DNA of 64,000 nt. Origin: Papaver somniferum. Taxonomy: Eukaryota; Streptophyta; Magnoliopsida; Ranunculales; Papaveraceae. The notes beneath the pieces are model-generated. The model had not been told where the DNA came from, made no database searches, and saw only the letters and a program-made list of their open reading frames with translations. Below are positions 22,811 to 35,092 of the stretch, piece after piece (positions within the stretch are counted from its first letter, which is position 1; every line of letters begins with the position of its first letter). Both the position numbers and the translations under genes were made by a program. The stretch spans positions 36,234,859 through 36,298,858 of the forward strand of contig NC_039361.1 in assembly GCF_003573695.1 (NCBI RefSeq). Reading direction: 5' to 3'.

Positions 22811-23817
22811 AAACACGTTTAAGACCTAACAAGTCTGTGTTTGTAGCGATCTGCCTCTATGGACAGAGGTGCTATCTCTATTAACATACCACCAGTCTTT
22901 GATGGCTCCAATTATTTATGGTGGAAAATTGTTATGCGAGATTTTCTTCAATCGCGTGATTTTCAATCATGGGTATATGTGGTGAATGGTTATGATGCGC
23001 CCGTTTTTGCAGCTGGAAACGGAACTGTTCTCAAGAATATTGGTGAATATAATGCTTCCGAGATTCTTGCTGCAAAGCGTAATTCTGAAGGGTTGAATGC
23101 TATCATACATTCCATTGCCTCAAGTCTTCAACATCATGTGTCTAACTGCACTAGATCTAAAGATGCTTGGGATATCTTAGAAACCGCATTTGAAGGAAAC
23201 TCCAGTGAAAAGGAAGTTAGGCTTCAAAACCTTAATTCCGATTGGGAGAACCTTCGTATGGCAGATGAAGAAACTTTTGATGAGTTTAATCAAAAAGTGT
23301 CTGAAATTGTTAATGCATCTTTTGCATTGAGTAAGACTATTCCTGAAAAGGACATTGTAATGAAAATTCTCAGATCGTTGCCATCTAGATACGAGTCTAA
23401 GAAGCATGCTATCGTTGAGGGGAATAACCTCAATAATCTTTCCAGAAACACCTTGGTTGGGAAGCTAAAGATATTTGACCATGAGCATACATCCAAAGTC
23501 GGTAAGGATGTTGCCTTTAAAGCACAGAAGACCACTAAATTACTTCCCAAAGGTAAAAGTGTTCATGTCTCTGAGGATGATCAGTCTGAGAATGATTTTT
23601 CAGATGAAGACCTTGACAAGTCGGTCTCCTTGATCACAAGACAATTTAGGGATCTTCTATTGAAGAGAAGTAAACGGTTTTCAAGAGACAAGCCTAGGTC
23701 ATCAGACAAACCTCACGGTCGCGTACCTCCTAAAAACAGGGATGCTGACGAGGCTGATGACGAGGACATGCCTCAATGCTTTAAGTGTAAGGGTTTTGGC
23801 CATTTTGCTAACGAATG

Positions 23818-26800
23818 TGATGGGATTCTGGAAGAACCCTGTATGTAATAACCGCAATCGCACGGTGTCTAACTAGTAGACAGAGGCAATTACAGGTCGT
23901 TCCCACGAGGAGCTGTGGAAATATCGAACTAATATTTTCAATTGATTAACCAGAAATAATGTTTTTGTGATTTTTAGAATTGAAAATGAAATAATAAAAT
24001 TAAAGTAAACTAACAAAGTGAACTCGCAATGAGAGAGCCGATAACCAGGGTTTATAGTATCCACCACAATTTCTATTCAATTACTGAAATGAAACATAAC
24101 TCATGAATATGTATTCATTGTTCGTTCTATCGACATCACATATTATATGTATTAGACCAAAGCATGCACCATCAAATTGCATCAGCGAGAAAGTTATACG
24201 AATCTAAAATATTGATTCACAAAAATTACAAGGCTCTTCTAAGCATAACCCATCAAAGATATTAACCCAAGCATGGAATTATCAAATAACGAGACAAAAA
24301 TATATTATGAACCTAACAATTACTCGCAAAGGTTATTGTTTTTACAAAACCGGTGAAGCAACAACTTGTATTTTCGATTAATCAATAACAAAATCAAGAA
24401 GTAATCATATTCAATTCATAATAGTCTATTGCTAGATGTTATTCAATTTTATTCAAAATAGCCTAAAACTCCATGTGGCTTCGAATATATAAACCCTACC
24501 TACCATAGAACTAGCAAGCCATGGCTTTCACAACAGCCATAAAAATAATAAAGAACCACAAGCTAATCAGAAACGAAATTGGAAATGAAACTGCAAACCG
24601 AGATCCTCTTTCCGTGTCTCTATAGCCGCTCCTCCCTTTGTTTTCTCTCGATGTCGGCTCTGAAGCCGCAGCTTCTTTTTAGTTGTCGGACCCCCCCNNN
24701 NNNNNNNNNNNNNNNNNNNNNNNNNNNNNNNNNNNNNNNNNNNNNNNNNNNNNNNNNNNNNNNNNNNNNNNNNNNNNNNNNNNNNNNNNNNNNNNNNNNN
24801 NNNNNNNNNNNNNNNNNNNNNNNNNNNNNNNNNNNNNNNNNNNNNNNNNNNNNNNNNNNNNNNNNNNNNNNNNNNNNNNNNNNNNNNNNNNNNNNNNNNN
24901 NNNNNNNNNNNNNNNNNNNNNNNNNNNNNNNNNNNNNNNCCCCCCCCCCCCCCCCCCCCTTCTTCTCTCTTCTGGTTCACATCGATATATAGGTCTTACT
25001 TCTTGAATAGCAACCACCAAAGCCCAGTCAGTTCCGGTCCATTTCTATTATTTGACCCTTTAAGTTCAGTTCCTTCTCAAGTCCGGCTAAGCATGACTTC
25101 TTAGTTTCTGTCCGTTTCGTGAACGCTGCCAACATCCCTCATTTCTCGTCTAGCCACAGGCCACTCTGTCTGGTTGTAAACAACTCAGCCGATCACCACC
25201 AGCAACCAGTTCAGCCAACATACGAACTAGTCTTCGTCTTCCAACCAATAACGACAACAGCAGCATCATCGAAACAGCACACCAGCTTGAGACAAAACCC
25301 AAGATCTGTTGATGCTAAAATCCGTCGCAAAGAGCTGCCGTAGCGAACACCATCTTCCCTTCCTAACTAAACTGATTGCACGCAATTCAATCTCCAACTG
25401 CAGCCAGCACAACTAACACACACACATCCACACTAATGTTCATGATCAATCTCAGACCCTGGAAAATACCCACAGATCCATTCTCGTTGCTGCTGTGTCG
25501 ATCTCCATTACCAGCACCTGAGACATCGACATTCCCATCAACAGCAGAACCCAACTCTTCTCAGTCATTTCCTTCCAAACTCCGGCCACGGCTAGCATTA
25601 CTTTTCTTCCATGTCCGAGCTCTCCATCTCACGTCTTTAATTATCTCCGTAGCTGTTCCAACTTCCAATAATGACAGACTCCTCCAAAGACTGCAACTAA
25701 CTTTGATGCTGCCACTAATCATTTCAGCCATCATCATGTATTCATCGCCAGCAAATCCAAATCCTTCTCTGAACCTTTAAACCTCCTCTCATCACAACGA
25801 GCAATCATTGATCATGAAACTTTGCCAGCCAACTCTCTCGTCATCATGCTCAACAGCTACCATCGTTCCTGAGCTAGCTCCATCTCCTTCTCCATTTACG
25901 TAAAACAGCAGCAACTCCATTCTCTGACCATCTATGCTTCACTTCCCTTCTCCGGCAAAAACCAACTCACTGCTATTGATCTTTGGCAGTACTTTGAACC
26001 AACATCTCCATGTTCATTTGCCGCTGCTTTCGAAAACCGAAACCCCAATTTCAGCCGACACAATTCAGGTCAAGTATCACCCGAGACTCCATCTGATCCA
26101 ACCATCCAATTAAACCAGCACCCAATATTCTCAAGCTCAGGCCACCGCACGACTGTAACAGCTCAATCTCCATTCTCTGATCCTCTAACCATCGATGGCA
26201 TAGCTCATTGTAGTTGTAAGAACTAAGTACACCACTGGAATCTTCTTCACGGACTGAATCCTTATGTTGAATGACATCTCCATTCTCTGTAGCTTGAATT
26301 CGAAGTTGAACCCATTCACGGTACCAAAAGCCCCATACAAATTCAGCCAAGTTCATTTTCGTTGTTGCGGTAGGAACTCGAAATCACCACTGTCCATGTT
26401 GATAATATGAGACGGAAAACACAAACTCCGTCTGTAGAAAGACTTAAAGTAGACGCCAAGAATCGCCTTGCTGTAGTGGTGAACATTTTCATTCTCATTC
26501 TCCATTTAATAAGAAAATTACTTGGAAAAAGAAATGGGAATTTCTTCTCTATTTTATAAGGAAGAGAATGAGTCCTGGATGCTGCAAAATGTTTCATAAA
26601 GATGATGTGGTGGTGGCGGGGACACATCGTTCCTCCTAACAGTTCAGGTGAATTCATTAGCCCAACTATGCTCTCTTATGGCGTGAGTGAGTTTTGTGGT
26701 GCTGGCATACAGTGGCTGTCCATTGTTAACTCTCTCTCGTCATTCTGGTGCCTTGAGTAATATGAGCGCTGCTGATATATAAAGAATACCAGGCCAGCTA

Positions 26801-26970
26801 GCCTCAAATTGTCATTTTTATCAATTAACTCCCATTTTAGCCGCTTAATCCTCAACGATGGAATTCGTTTGTATTTCCTACAAAAGCACTAAAATAGAAT
26901 CATTAGCCAAACTATCTAGTCCTAGTTAATATAAATATGGATATAAAATGTAGCACTTTCGTGCTTATCA
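23818..26970 (-). repeat. 3' LTR of X (left copy)
   Basis: About 3.15 kb including an assembly gap. It is nearly collinear with the right copy; one roughly 60-bp block near 30690-30746 is absent here (around 24152). On the sense strand the LTR has open frames of about 100 codons (26051-26356, 26343-26657), also present but altered by indels in the other copy; I see no known domain in them. Confidence 0.9.
24698..24939. other. Assembly gap (N) flanked by C runs
   Basis: 242 unknown bases within the X LTR. It is preceded by 7 C and followed by about 20 C. The matching place in the other LTR (31296-31534) is also a gap, so the true sequence there is unknown. Confidence 0.98.
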
Positions 26971-26985
26971 ACACCCCCACACTTA
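26971..26985 (-). other. Polypurine tract of X
   Basis: On the minus strand AAGTGTGGGGGTGT directly precedes the LTR start TGATAAGC. The flanking 'TTGCTTGAGGACTAGCAAA' is a context often seen before Athila 3' LTRs, and a close variant precedes the LTR of Y. Confidence 0.8.
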
Positions 26986-27013
26986 TATTTTGCTAGTCCT
27001 CAAGCAAAACAAA

Positions 27014-27301
27014 GAATTGACCCGCTGCACAGCTGGTCATATCATAAGAGAGAGTTAGACCCGCTACACAGCTGGTCATAAAATGAAAATTTGAAATACC
27101 ATACACAAGGCCCGCTACACAACTGGTCAAAGAAAATACCCTACAAAAGACCCGCTACACAGCTGGTCATGACAAATACCATACATAGGACCCGCTACAC
27201 AGCTGATCATCTTTTTTTTTATGTAGACCCGCTACACAGCTGGTCATGATATTCAAAAAAAAATTTATTTTTTCTTAGACCCACTACACAGCTGGTCATT
27301 T
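27014..27301. repeat. Seven spaced 22-bp repeats beside the X polypurine tract
   Basis: The unit gacccgctacacagctggtcat occurs near 27018, 27056, 27110, 27150, 27189, 27227 and 27280 with at most a few changes, separated by unrelated spacers of about 17-30 bases. The core CAGCTG is palindromic. Degenerate relatives occur at the same relative place in Y (59515-59630). Confidence 0.85.
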
Positions 27302-27525
27302 TTTTTTAACTAACGAAAATGCCACTCCCCCACACTTAAACGTTACATTGTCCTGAATGTAATCGAGTCATCCAACATAATAATTAAGACGGGAAGTTCA
27401 AGCAAACAAATAAAGATAAAGGAAAGAAAACAAATCTGATGGATTGACTCCCATGAAGCGAAATCATATGGGTTGACTCCCATAAAGCATAATCTTTGTA
27501 TCCCTGCTTGCGCACATAAAGAACC
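27302..27525. other. X interior, no gene seen
   Basis: AT-rich sequence with a repeated 'ttgactcccat(a/g)aagc' phrase (about 27444 and 27475) and a second 'ccactcccccacacttaaac' (27322) resembling the polypurine region. Confidence 0.4.
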
Positions 27526-27738
27526 TCAAACAAGGTGAGGTTGCACCAAAGTAAGCATCAAAGCATATATATAAAGTCTGAAAAGTTTGGGATCACTCCA
27601 ACGAATCAGGTCAGCTGTAAATATGAACCTGCAAACACTATAAAATTCCAAAAAGATGTGTAAGTCCATTCCTAATAGAAAACAATCCTTAGTCGAGATA
27701 AGTAAATCACTCAGATAGACAACCGACATAGAATCCAT
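27526..27738 (-). CDS. Small ORF downstream of the X acidic ORF
   Basis: 70 codons. The end, TADLIRWSDPKLFRLYIYAL, loosely matches SNLIDLEDPQLFRLLLC in the Y ORF (60721-61083): both have LI..DP.LFRL. It may be a decayed C-terminal part of the same protein. Independent expression is doubtful. Confidence 0.3.
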   Translation of the reverse strand: MDSMSVVYLSDLLISTKDCFLLGMDLHIFLEFYSVCRFIFTADLIRWSDPKLFRLYIYALMLTLVQPHLV

Positions 27739-27743
27739 ATTAG

Positions 27744-30277
27744 TTTATATTCGAGAAGGACACTCTAAATCAGGTTCTAATTCAGCTGAAATACGTTCGG
27801 TCGACACATTATCTTCCCTAGAAATCATAGGAATCAATGCATTGACAACGTAAAAAAGCATAAAATCATCAAACTCGGCATAATGGTTTAAACATGCATC
27901 TAGTGATTCATCAGTAACTCTTAATTCTGGTTCTAAGTCCGCAGAAATAACTTCCGTTGGTGATGTGGTTTTTTATGTTGTTGTAAAAGTGGTAGTAAAG
28001 TTGTCGTTCACTCAGACTTGTGAAGATTCGATTTTAGATTCAAACTCAATAGAAAACTCAAGAAGTTGTTATCAAGATTATAAAAAGCGCTGAGACTCAG
28101 GATTCCACGATTAACCAATTAAGCGATTTAATCTAATAAATATTCATGCAACTCTTTACGTTTAAAGTGATTCTAATTTATTGCCTCTTGTAGATTTTTG
28201 AAGTAACAATTGTAAACACCAAGCATGAAACATCAAAAGTCTTAAACTAAGCATGTTCCATCAAAACGAATCACAACCATTCAATAAAAATCAATTTTCC
28301 AATACTAGTTCTATGCAAATAATCATAAAAGAAATTGCAAAAATTAATCAAAATAGAAATATACCACTTTTCATGGAACAATAGCTTCCTCCGTCGCCTC
28401 AGCTAAGGGGTTTAGCTCCTCATGTTAATCACTTGCTCAAAATATTGGTTCATAGCTCAAAAGTTGATTAAAAGAGAGAAAACTAATAAAGCAGCGAGTT
28501 TTGCAACAAATATAATTGTTACAGAGAAAGTGCAGAGTGTTACAGGAAAGAACTAACAGGAATAATTGTTGCAGACTGTTACAGGAACGATAGAAGGTAA
28601 GTGTTGTAGAACAACGATAGTTTTATGCGACAGTTTATGTGGGTTGATGTTCTTCGTATTCTTCCTTCTACACCAGCAGAAACGAATGTCTGTAACTCTG
28701 ATTTTTGTCTCCTGTGGTTCTCTAAACTACCCCAAACTGTTCGACCTCCTTCCTTGAACTCCCAACAACTTATACATAGCCAACAGAGCGATTTAATCTC
28801 CCCAAAACTCCTCGAAATATCTTCTTTCCTTCCTTGGCAGTTACGAAAATAATCTCTTCCCAAAATTGTTTCACGCGTTTATGAGCTTTCCAACTTATCT
28901 CAAACTCTTCCTTAGATAGATATGTATCTTTTGGAAGAGTTTCTTTCCTTTAGTCTTCCTGGAATTCCAAAAATAAGTCCAACAGCAAACCGTGTATAAC
29001 TTGACTTCTATTTCTTTTTCCGGCTAATCTAGCCAATTTGGGTTCAAACAAAAGACTTCACCAGGCCTGTTTAGGCCTAGGGAGTAAACCCAATCAATTT
29101 CAGCCATTGAATCGCTCTGGAACTCGATCGAATCATCACCCAAAAATCATGCTGACGTGAACAAAATTTTCCCGCCAATTTTTTTATTTGAATTTGGGAA
29201 GAAAGTGACCTCCCCCTTATCTTTGGCTGGTCTCCCTTTAGCAGATGCCTGGAAATGGGTCACCCCTTAGTAATTAGATTACCCCTTATCCAATGTGAGA
29301 GTCTGTATAGTAATTTTCTCCCACGAGCGCAAAAACCACTTTTTTAGCCAATTTCGCCGCAAAAGCTTATTTCTCCAAAAACACCTACAGGGACATAAAA
29401 AGCCATAATAAATATAAAATCGAGCACTAATAATATATACAATTGAGATTATATAAGACACAAAAATGTGCCTATCAGTTGGTGAGTTACCTTGATTAAC
29501 TATTGGAAGTCGCAATGCATTGACAATATCAATAAGCATCGGGTCATCCGAATCAGCAAAGTGTGCTAAACAAACAGATAAAGGCTCAAAATCATCGGTA
29601 TAAGTTATCTGACCAATATTAATATGTTCAACATTCACATCTGCATTCATAAAATCACAAGATGGATCATCGAAAGAGGAGCTCAACGGGACAACAATAT
29701 CATGAATCGACTCATCATTATCTGCAACTAGAATCTCACTATTCGAATGACTAGAAGGTATCTCATGATGAACGTCTACTGTCTTAATGTCGTTAGACTC
29801 AACAATAGTATCTTATGTATAAATATGTTCTTCTAAATCATCATTATCTGAATAAATGACGTCTCTAACACAACTCTCGTCCTTTTGAATAGACAAATAA
29901 TCAGTTAAATGATCATGAGTAGGGTAAGATACAATAGATTCAGATATTATATTGGTATCATAATTCCTAAAATTACTTCTAGTGTCAAGTTCATTTTCAC
30001 CCTGATGGTATTGAGGTTGATACTCATCTGAATAACCACCCATAGCAAAATTATGTGGATTCCAAGTTCCATACCTGAGACGATTATAAGCAAAAAATTC
30101 CTTATATCGTGACACGTACATGTATTCCCCAAGCGTCATAGACGACGTCTCGTGCAAAGCACTCATCATTCTCAAAAAGGCTCCTGAAATAAAATTCTGA
30201 AGCATAAAACAAGTCAAAAGGAAAAAGAAATCCAAAAAAAATAAAAATATTGTACAAAAAAATATATAAATAAACAC
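27744..30277 (-). pseudogene. Acidic ORF of X, interrupted by a solo LTR
   Basis: Reading on the minus strand, the frame runs from about 30277 (or the Met at about 30165, MSALHETSSM) to 29483, is interrupted by the solo LTR 27961-29477, and resumes in frame at 27955 to stop at 27744-27746; there is one extra TAA near 29814. The product is acidic, Asn/Asp-rich and poorly ordered. A unit of about 60 residues is duplicated: SVCLAHFADSDDPMLIDIVN and DACLNHYAEFDDFMLFYVVN. The motif YLSIQKDESCVRD matches YSPIQKDEDLTRD in the Y ORF. No known domain is recognised. It occupies the place where gag would lie after the primer site. Confidence 0.55.
27961..29477 (-). repeat. Solo LTR of a Y-related family inside X
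   Basis: It starts TGATGTGG and ends CTATCA, with GTTGG target duplications at 27956-27960 and 29478-29482. It is similar to the Y LTR (57595-59252) in several blocks: 'cgttcactcagacttg', 'attccac', 'cttcctccgt' and 'ccccttagtaattag'. It has no internal region, so it arose by LTR-LTR recombination. Confidence 0.9.
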
Positions 30278-30326
30278 CTAACTATTTACAAAATCAAAAA
30301 TACTAATTATAATATTCCACAACCGC

Positions 30327-30349
30327 TCCCCGGCAGCGGCGCAAAAAAT
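30327..30349 (-). other. Primer binding site of X
   Basis: The minus strand reads ATTTTTTGCGCCGCTGCCG and then GGGA directly after the LTR end CCCATCA. This resembles the primer site of Athila-lineage elements and fixes the orientation of X. Confidence 0.8.
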
Positions 30350-31295
30350 TGATGGGATTCTGGAAGAACCCTGTATGTAATAACCGCAATTGCACGGTGT
30401 CTAACTAGTAGACAGAGGCAAGTACAGGTCGTTCCCACGAGGAGCGGTGGAAATATCGAACTAATATTTTCAATTGATTAACCAGAAATAATGTTTTTGT
30501 GATTTTTAGAATTGAAAATGAAATAATAAAATTAAAGTAAACTAACAAAGTGAACTCGCAATGAGAGAGCCGATAACCAGGGTTTATAATATCCACCACA
30601 ATTTCTATTCAATTACTGAAATGAAACATAACTCATGAAAATTTATTCATTGTTCGTTCTATCGACATCACCTATTATATGTATTAGAATTGCAAATATC
30701 ACTGGTATACCCTAAGCATGGTACATCAAAAGATTAAACCAAAGGATGCACCTTCAAATTGCATCAACGAGAAAGTTATACGAATCTAAAACATTGATTC
30801 ACAAAAATTACAAGGCTCTTCTAAGCATAACCCATCAAAGATATTAACCCAAGCATGGAATTATCAAATAACGAGACAAAAATATATTATGAACCTAACA
30901 ATTACTCGCAAAGGTTATTGTTTTTACAAAACCGGTGAAGCAACAACTTGTATTTTCGATTAATCAATAACAAAATCAAGAATTAATCATATTCAATTCA
31001 TAATAGTCTATTGCTAGATGTTATTCAATTTTATTCAAAATAACCTAAAACTCCATGTGGCTTCGAACATATAAACCCTAGCTACCATAGAACTAGCAAT
31101 CCATCGCTTTCACAAAAGCATAAAAATAATAAATAAACCACAAGCTAATCAGAAATGGAATTGAAAATGAAATTGCAAACCGAGATCCTCTTTCTGTGTC
31201 TCTATAGCCGCTCCTCCCTTTGTTTTCTCTCGATGTCGGCTCTGAAGCCACAACTTCTTTTTAGTTGTCGGAACCCCCCCCCCCCCCCCCCCCCC

Positions 31296-31534
31296 NNNNN
31301 NNNNNNNNNNNNNNNNNNNNNNNNNNNNNNNNNNNNNNNNNNNNNNNNNNNNNNNNNNNNNNNNNNNNNNNNNNNNNNNNNNNNNNNNNNNNNNNNNNNN
31401 NNNNNNNNNNNNNNNNNNNNNNNNNNNNNNNNNNNNNNNNNNNNNNNNNNNNNNNNNNNNNNNNNNNNNNNNNNNNNNNNNNNNNNNNNNNNNNNNNNNN
31501 NNNNNNNNNNNNNNNNNNNNNNNNNNNNNNNNNN
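31296..31534. other. Assembly gap (N) preceded by a long C run
   Basis: 239 unknown bases after a 22-base C run. By comparison with the left LTR, real sequence corresponding to 24940-25298 is hidden here, so the true length exceeds the gap. Confidence 0.98.
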
Positions 31535-31869
31535 CCAAGATCTGTTGATGCTAAAATCCGTCGCAAAGAGCTGCCGTAGCGAACACCATCTTCCCTTCCT
31601 AACTAAACTGAGTGCACGCAATTCAATCTCCAACTGCAGCCAGCACAACTAACACACACACATCTACACTAATGTTCATGATCAATCTCAGACCCTGGAA
31701 AATACCCACAGATCCATTTTCGTTGCTGCTGTGTCGATCTCCATTACCAGCACCTGAGACATCGACATTCCCATCAACAGCAGAACCCAACTCTTCTCAG
31801 TCATTTCCTTCCAAACTCTGGCCACGGCTAGCATTACGTTTCTTCCATGTCCGAGCTCTCCACAGCCAA

Positions 31870-32775
31870 GAAGACACGTGGAGAGCATGCGGACAAAGTC
31901 ATCAAAACATGATGACACACCCCCACAGCCAAGAAGCCCGTCCCGTCGACGTCGGATCTTTGCCCGAACAAATCTAAGGGCAGAAGTTAAAAGATGTATC
32001 GAAAACACGATGTACTGCGGATCACCAAATAATTCCCGAAGAGTTAATTTATCTCATCCCCAAAAGAAGCTAAGATCAACGGTGAAGAGAAGGTTAACTG
32101 ACATGGATGTGACAGGGGCAGAAGACACTTGTCTGACACAAGCATGCGTCTCAACTACCCGCATTAAACACTCCGAGCAGTGTACGTGTCGATCAACCCG
32201 TGGAACGAACGAGGATTACTCTGCGTGATTAAGTAATAAACGAAGACCTCCGCGTGATGGACACAAAGCACAAGAAGATAAGGTTCCAACAGCCCTCAGA
32301 AACGGGTCCCACAAGCTAACCCTATAAATACCCCCTCTCCACCAAGAGTAAAGGGATCGGAAAGAAGAGGGGATAAAGGAGAGAGAGAAGAATTGTAAGT
32401 GTAAGTTTATCTTTTACAATTCACAAACCTATGTAAACTCCAAAGTCACTCGACTACCTCTGTAATCATCAATTCATAGTGAAAACGACAACCCCGTGGA
32501 TGTAGGCCTTAGTGCTGAACCACGTAAATCCGAGTCTTATTCACATTTCAGTACTATACATTCATTTGATACTCCACGGATTTTACTTTTGTACTAAGTT
32601 TTCTTTATCTTCCTCTATGTGAACGCCTCTAGTGATGATATTAGATGAGGCTATGATAAACCCGAAGGTTTTGAGCCAAGGAATCAGTACAGTCATTTCA
32701 TCAGTACGAGTGGGCACATAGAGTGCGAACATTGTTTGTGAACATATAGATGCCTTCGTGATTTACGTGTTCACA
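31870..32775 (+). repeat. 5' LTR of B, lacking its first 38 bp
   Basis: It matches 44617-45522. The first 38 bases (44579-44616 in the 3' LTR) are missing, and seven extra bases (cagccaa, 31863-31869) join it to the X LTR. The TATA box ctataaatac is at 32322-32331. Confidence 0.9.
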
Positions 32776-32776
32776 A

Positions 32777-32795
32777 TTTGGCGCTAGAAACAGGG
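32777..32795 (+). other. Primer binding site of B
   Basis: TTTGGCGCTAGAAACAGGG, one base after the LTR end ..GTTCACA, identical over its length to the site of the deleted element at 3973. It is the tRNA primer site for minus-strand synthesis; the tRNA is not assigned. Confidence 0.8.
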
Positions 32796-33274
32796 ACTTC
32801 ATCCCGGTAAAAGATTTATCTTATCATGTGATTTCATCTTAAACTAGCATATGATTGCTCTGCTTCATTAGCTCTGGCAGTATTTATTTTACCATATTCA
32901 AAAGACGCACCCGTTATCTTCGTTAGATCCGGCAGTATCTTCGTTTATTGGTTAAAAGATTTACTACCTAGATCCACGAATTTACATTTTTTTTATCTCG
33001 TACGGACATGTCTTTCCGGTGGGTTTTCATAAATCTTCAAAGGATCTACAGGCATTTTTAAAAGGGATCTTCTCGCGTTTCCACGTACTTTCAATGAATC
33101 CACACTTTTAATAAGACGGTAGCCCGTGTATTTAACTCGTGTTTTAATCGAATGAGCCCCCCTAAGAGTTTTCTCTGTGGCCATCGGGCAGTTTTTCTCT
33201 GTCTTGGAGTAAGGTATTTCGCAAACTAACTCGATCCGCACGGACATTTCTGTTTCCCGCTGTTTGAAATTCCC
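32796..33274 (+). other. Untranslated leader of B
   Basis: 480 bases without a convincing ORF, as usual between primer site and gag in this lineage; it would hold the packaging signal. Confidence 0.6.
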
Positions 33275-34996
33275 TTGTGCATAAAGAAAGCGACAAAAGG
33301 ACCCACTATGGAAAAGATGCAGGAAGCAGGAAAGTCTAAAGCCTCGTCAAAGGAAGCACCAAGAACAACCCCGGTCATCACCCGAAGCAAGCAGAAAGGG
33401 GACAAAGCCAAAATGACCAGTCAGAGGCAGAATACCGCGGAGATCACTTCGCCGATGAATGCTAGCTCCGTTGCAGCCGCGGCTCTCAGAGCAGCGGCGA
33501 CAAAGTACAGTATGGCAGCGGCAACCCTGAAGGCTGCAGAAGCCAACAAAACTTTTGCTACGAATCAATTTCATCAGCCAAAAGAAAAAGTGGATGAATC
33601 CAGAACACATCAACCCGCGCAGCCGCCAACCTTCGGAATGCCATCAACAAACGATCAGAATCAAACCGTGCCGGCGGCTCTAACACCGCAGATCGGCACT
33701 CAGCCCGATTTGGAAATGCCAACAATCGAAGCTGAACCTCTACCACCTTTAGTACAGACCGTAGAAGAAGGCGGCACCATGGCCGTAGTAGCACGAGATG
33801 GGACTCCCAATCAGGGGTCAAACCAATCACATCGATTGATGGCTGAGCTTGAAGAGTTGAAGAAGAGCCAGAAGGTTTACGCAGATGTTGTAGCTCTGCT
33901 GGCCAGAGAAAACCAAGATTTAAAAGACCGGATTTCCCTAAGCACGAATACCAGCCAACAACTTGAGGAAGCCAATTCAAAGGCACCAGAACCTAATCGA
34001 GACCGAAGAGTCATCGTAGCAGCTAAGGGAGACGCGGCTAGGGGAATTAGCGCGTCCGACCCGGATTCTAACGACGCAGAGTCAGAATATCACGAGCAGA
34101 AGAGCATAGGGCACCACCGTGCGATGGATGAGCTGCGTGATGAAATGATGGCCGAGATTAGGCAGTTAAAAGCTAGAAAAGGCGGGGGAAGGTTAGAGGA
34201 GGTCATGAGAGAGGCTAACTCCACGCCCCTAACTCATCGCCTGGCCAACACCCTTATTCCGCTGAAGTGCCCTGTCCCGACCTTTGAGTGCTATGACGGA
34301 TCCAGTGATCCCGCCACACATATTCGATATTATAACCGCGTCTTAGCCAGATGGAGTCAGAACGACGCCGTCCTCTATAGATACTTCCCATCCAGCCTGA
34401 AGGGATCGGCATTTTCTTGGTTTGATAATTTGCCGCCGGACTCCATCCACTCCTACGATCAACTCGCAGAAAAGTTCTTAAGAACTTACATGTACAACAA
34501 GGCTGTAAACACCGGAATGGATAAGCTCTTTTCACTGGAAATTGGCTACAAGGAAAACATAAGGGAATACACTAACAGATGGCACAAGATCTGCCAAGCC
34601 ATAGGAAGTGTGGACCCAGTGGTAAGTATCAACTACTACAAGTGGGGACTAGACCGAATGAGTCCTCTATTTGTTGAGATTCGTGGAAGCGTGCCTAAGA
34701 CAGAAGGAGATCTTCGAATAATTATTTAAAAACACGCTCGTCTTGAAGAAATCCAGCGTGAAAACCCGAGTGCATACCCGCAGAAGTCTCACTGTATCAA
34801 TTCCGCAGAACAAACCAATGGGGTCAAAAGGAATAGCTCAGTGGAACGGCCCCACGAAGAAAGGAAGGAACGAAGGGATGAACGACGAAAAGACGATCGA
34901 AAATTCGAAGATCAAGTTTACACGAAGCTCAATGCTAGCTATGCCCGGATCCTGCTAGATCAAAGGAAGGGAAAATTTGGAGTGGCCATGGTCTAA
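33275..34996 (+). pseudogene. gag: Gag of B with two in-frame stops
   Basis: The first Met is at 33275; the Met at 33308 (MEKMQEAGKSK) is equally plausible. The N-terminal part is Ala-rich and disordered, followed by a coiled coil (MAELEELKKSQ...) and a retrotransposon Gag domain near residues 335-460 (SAFSWFDNLPPDSIHSYDQL). TAA at 34727-34729 and TAA at 34994-34996 interrupt one continuous frame that runs on into the protease. A zinc-knuckle-like motif CEYHCFNGHHTEKC follows at about 35036. Gag packages the RNA into particles. Confidence 0.85.
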
Positions 34997-35092
34997 GGGA
35001 AAACACCCCCTAGATCTGAGAAGTCTAAAGATTACTGTGAATATCATTGCTTCAACGGACACCATACCGAGAAATGCAAAAACCTCAAAATA

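Noticed and set aside
25119..26040. Host exon-like CAG/CAA-rich sequence
   Set aside because: It is present in both LTRs of X and in no identifiable gene context, so it is LTR sequence.
27014..27301. CRISPR-like look of 22-bp repeats with unique spacers
   Set aside because: Spacers are short, AT-rich and of unequal length, there are no cas genes, and the array is inside a plant retrotransposon.
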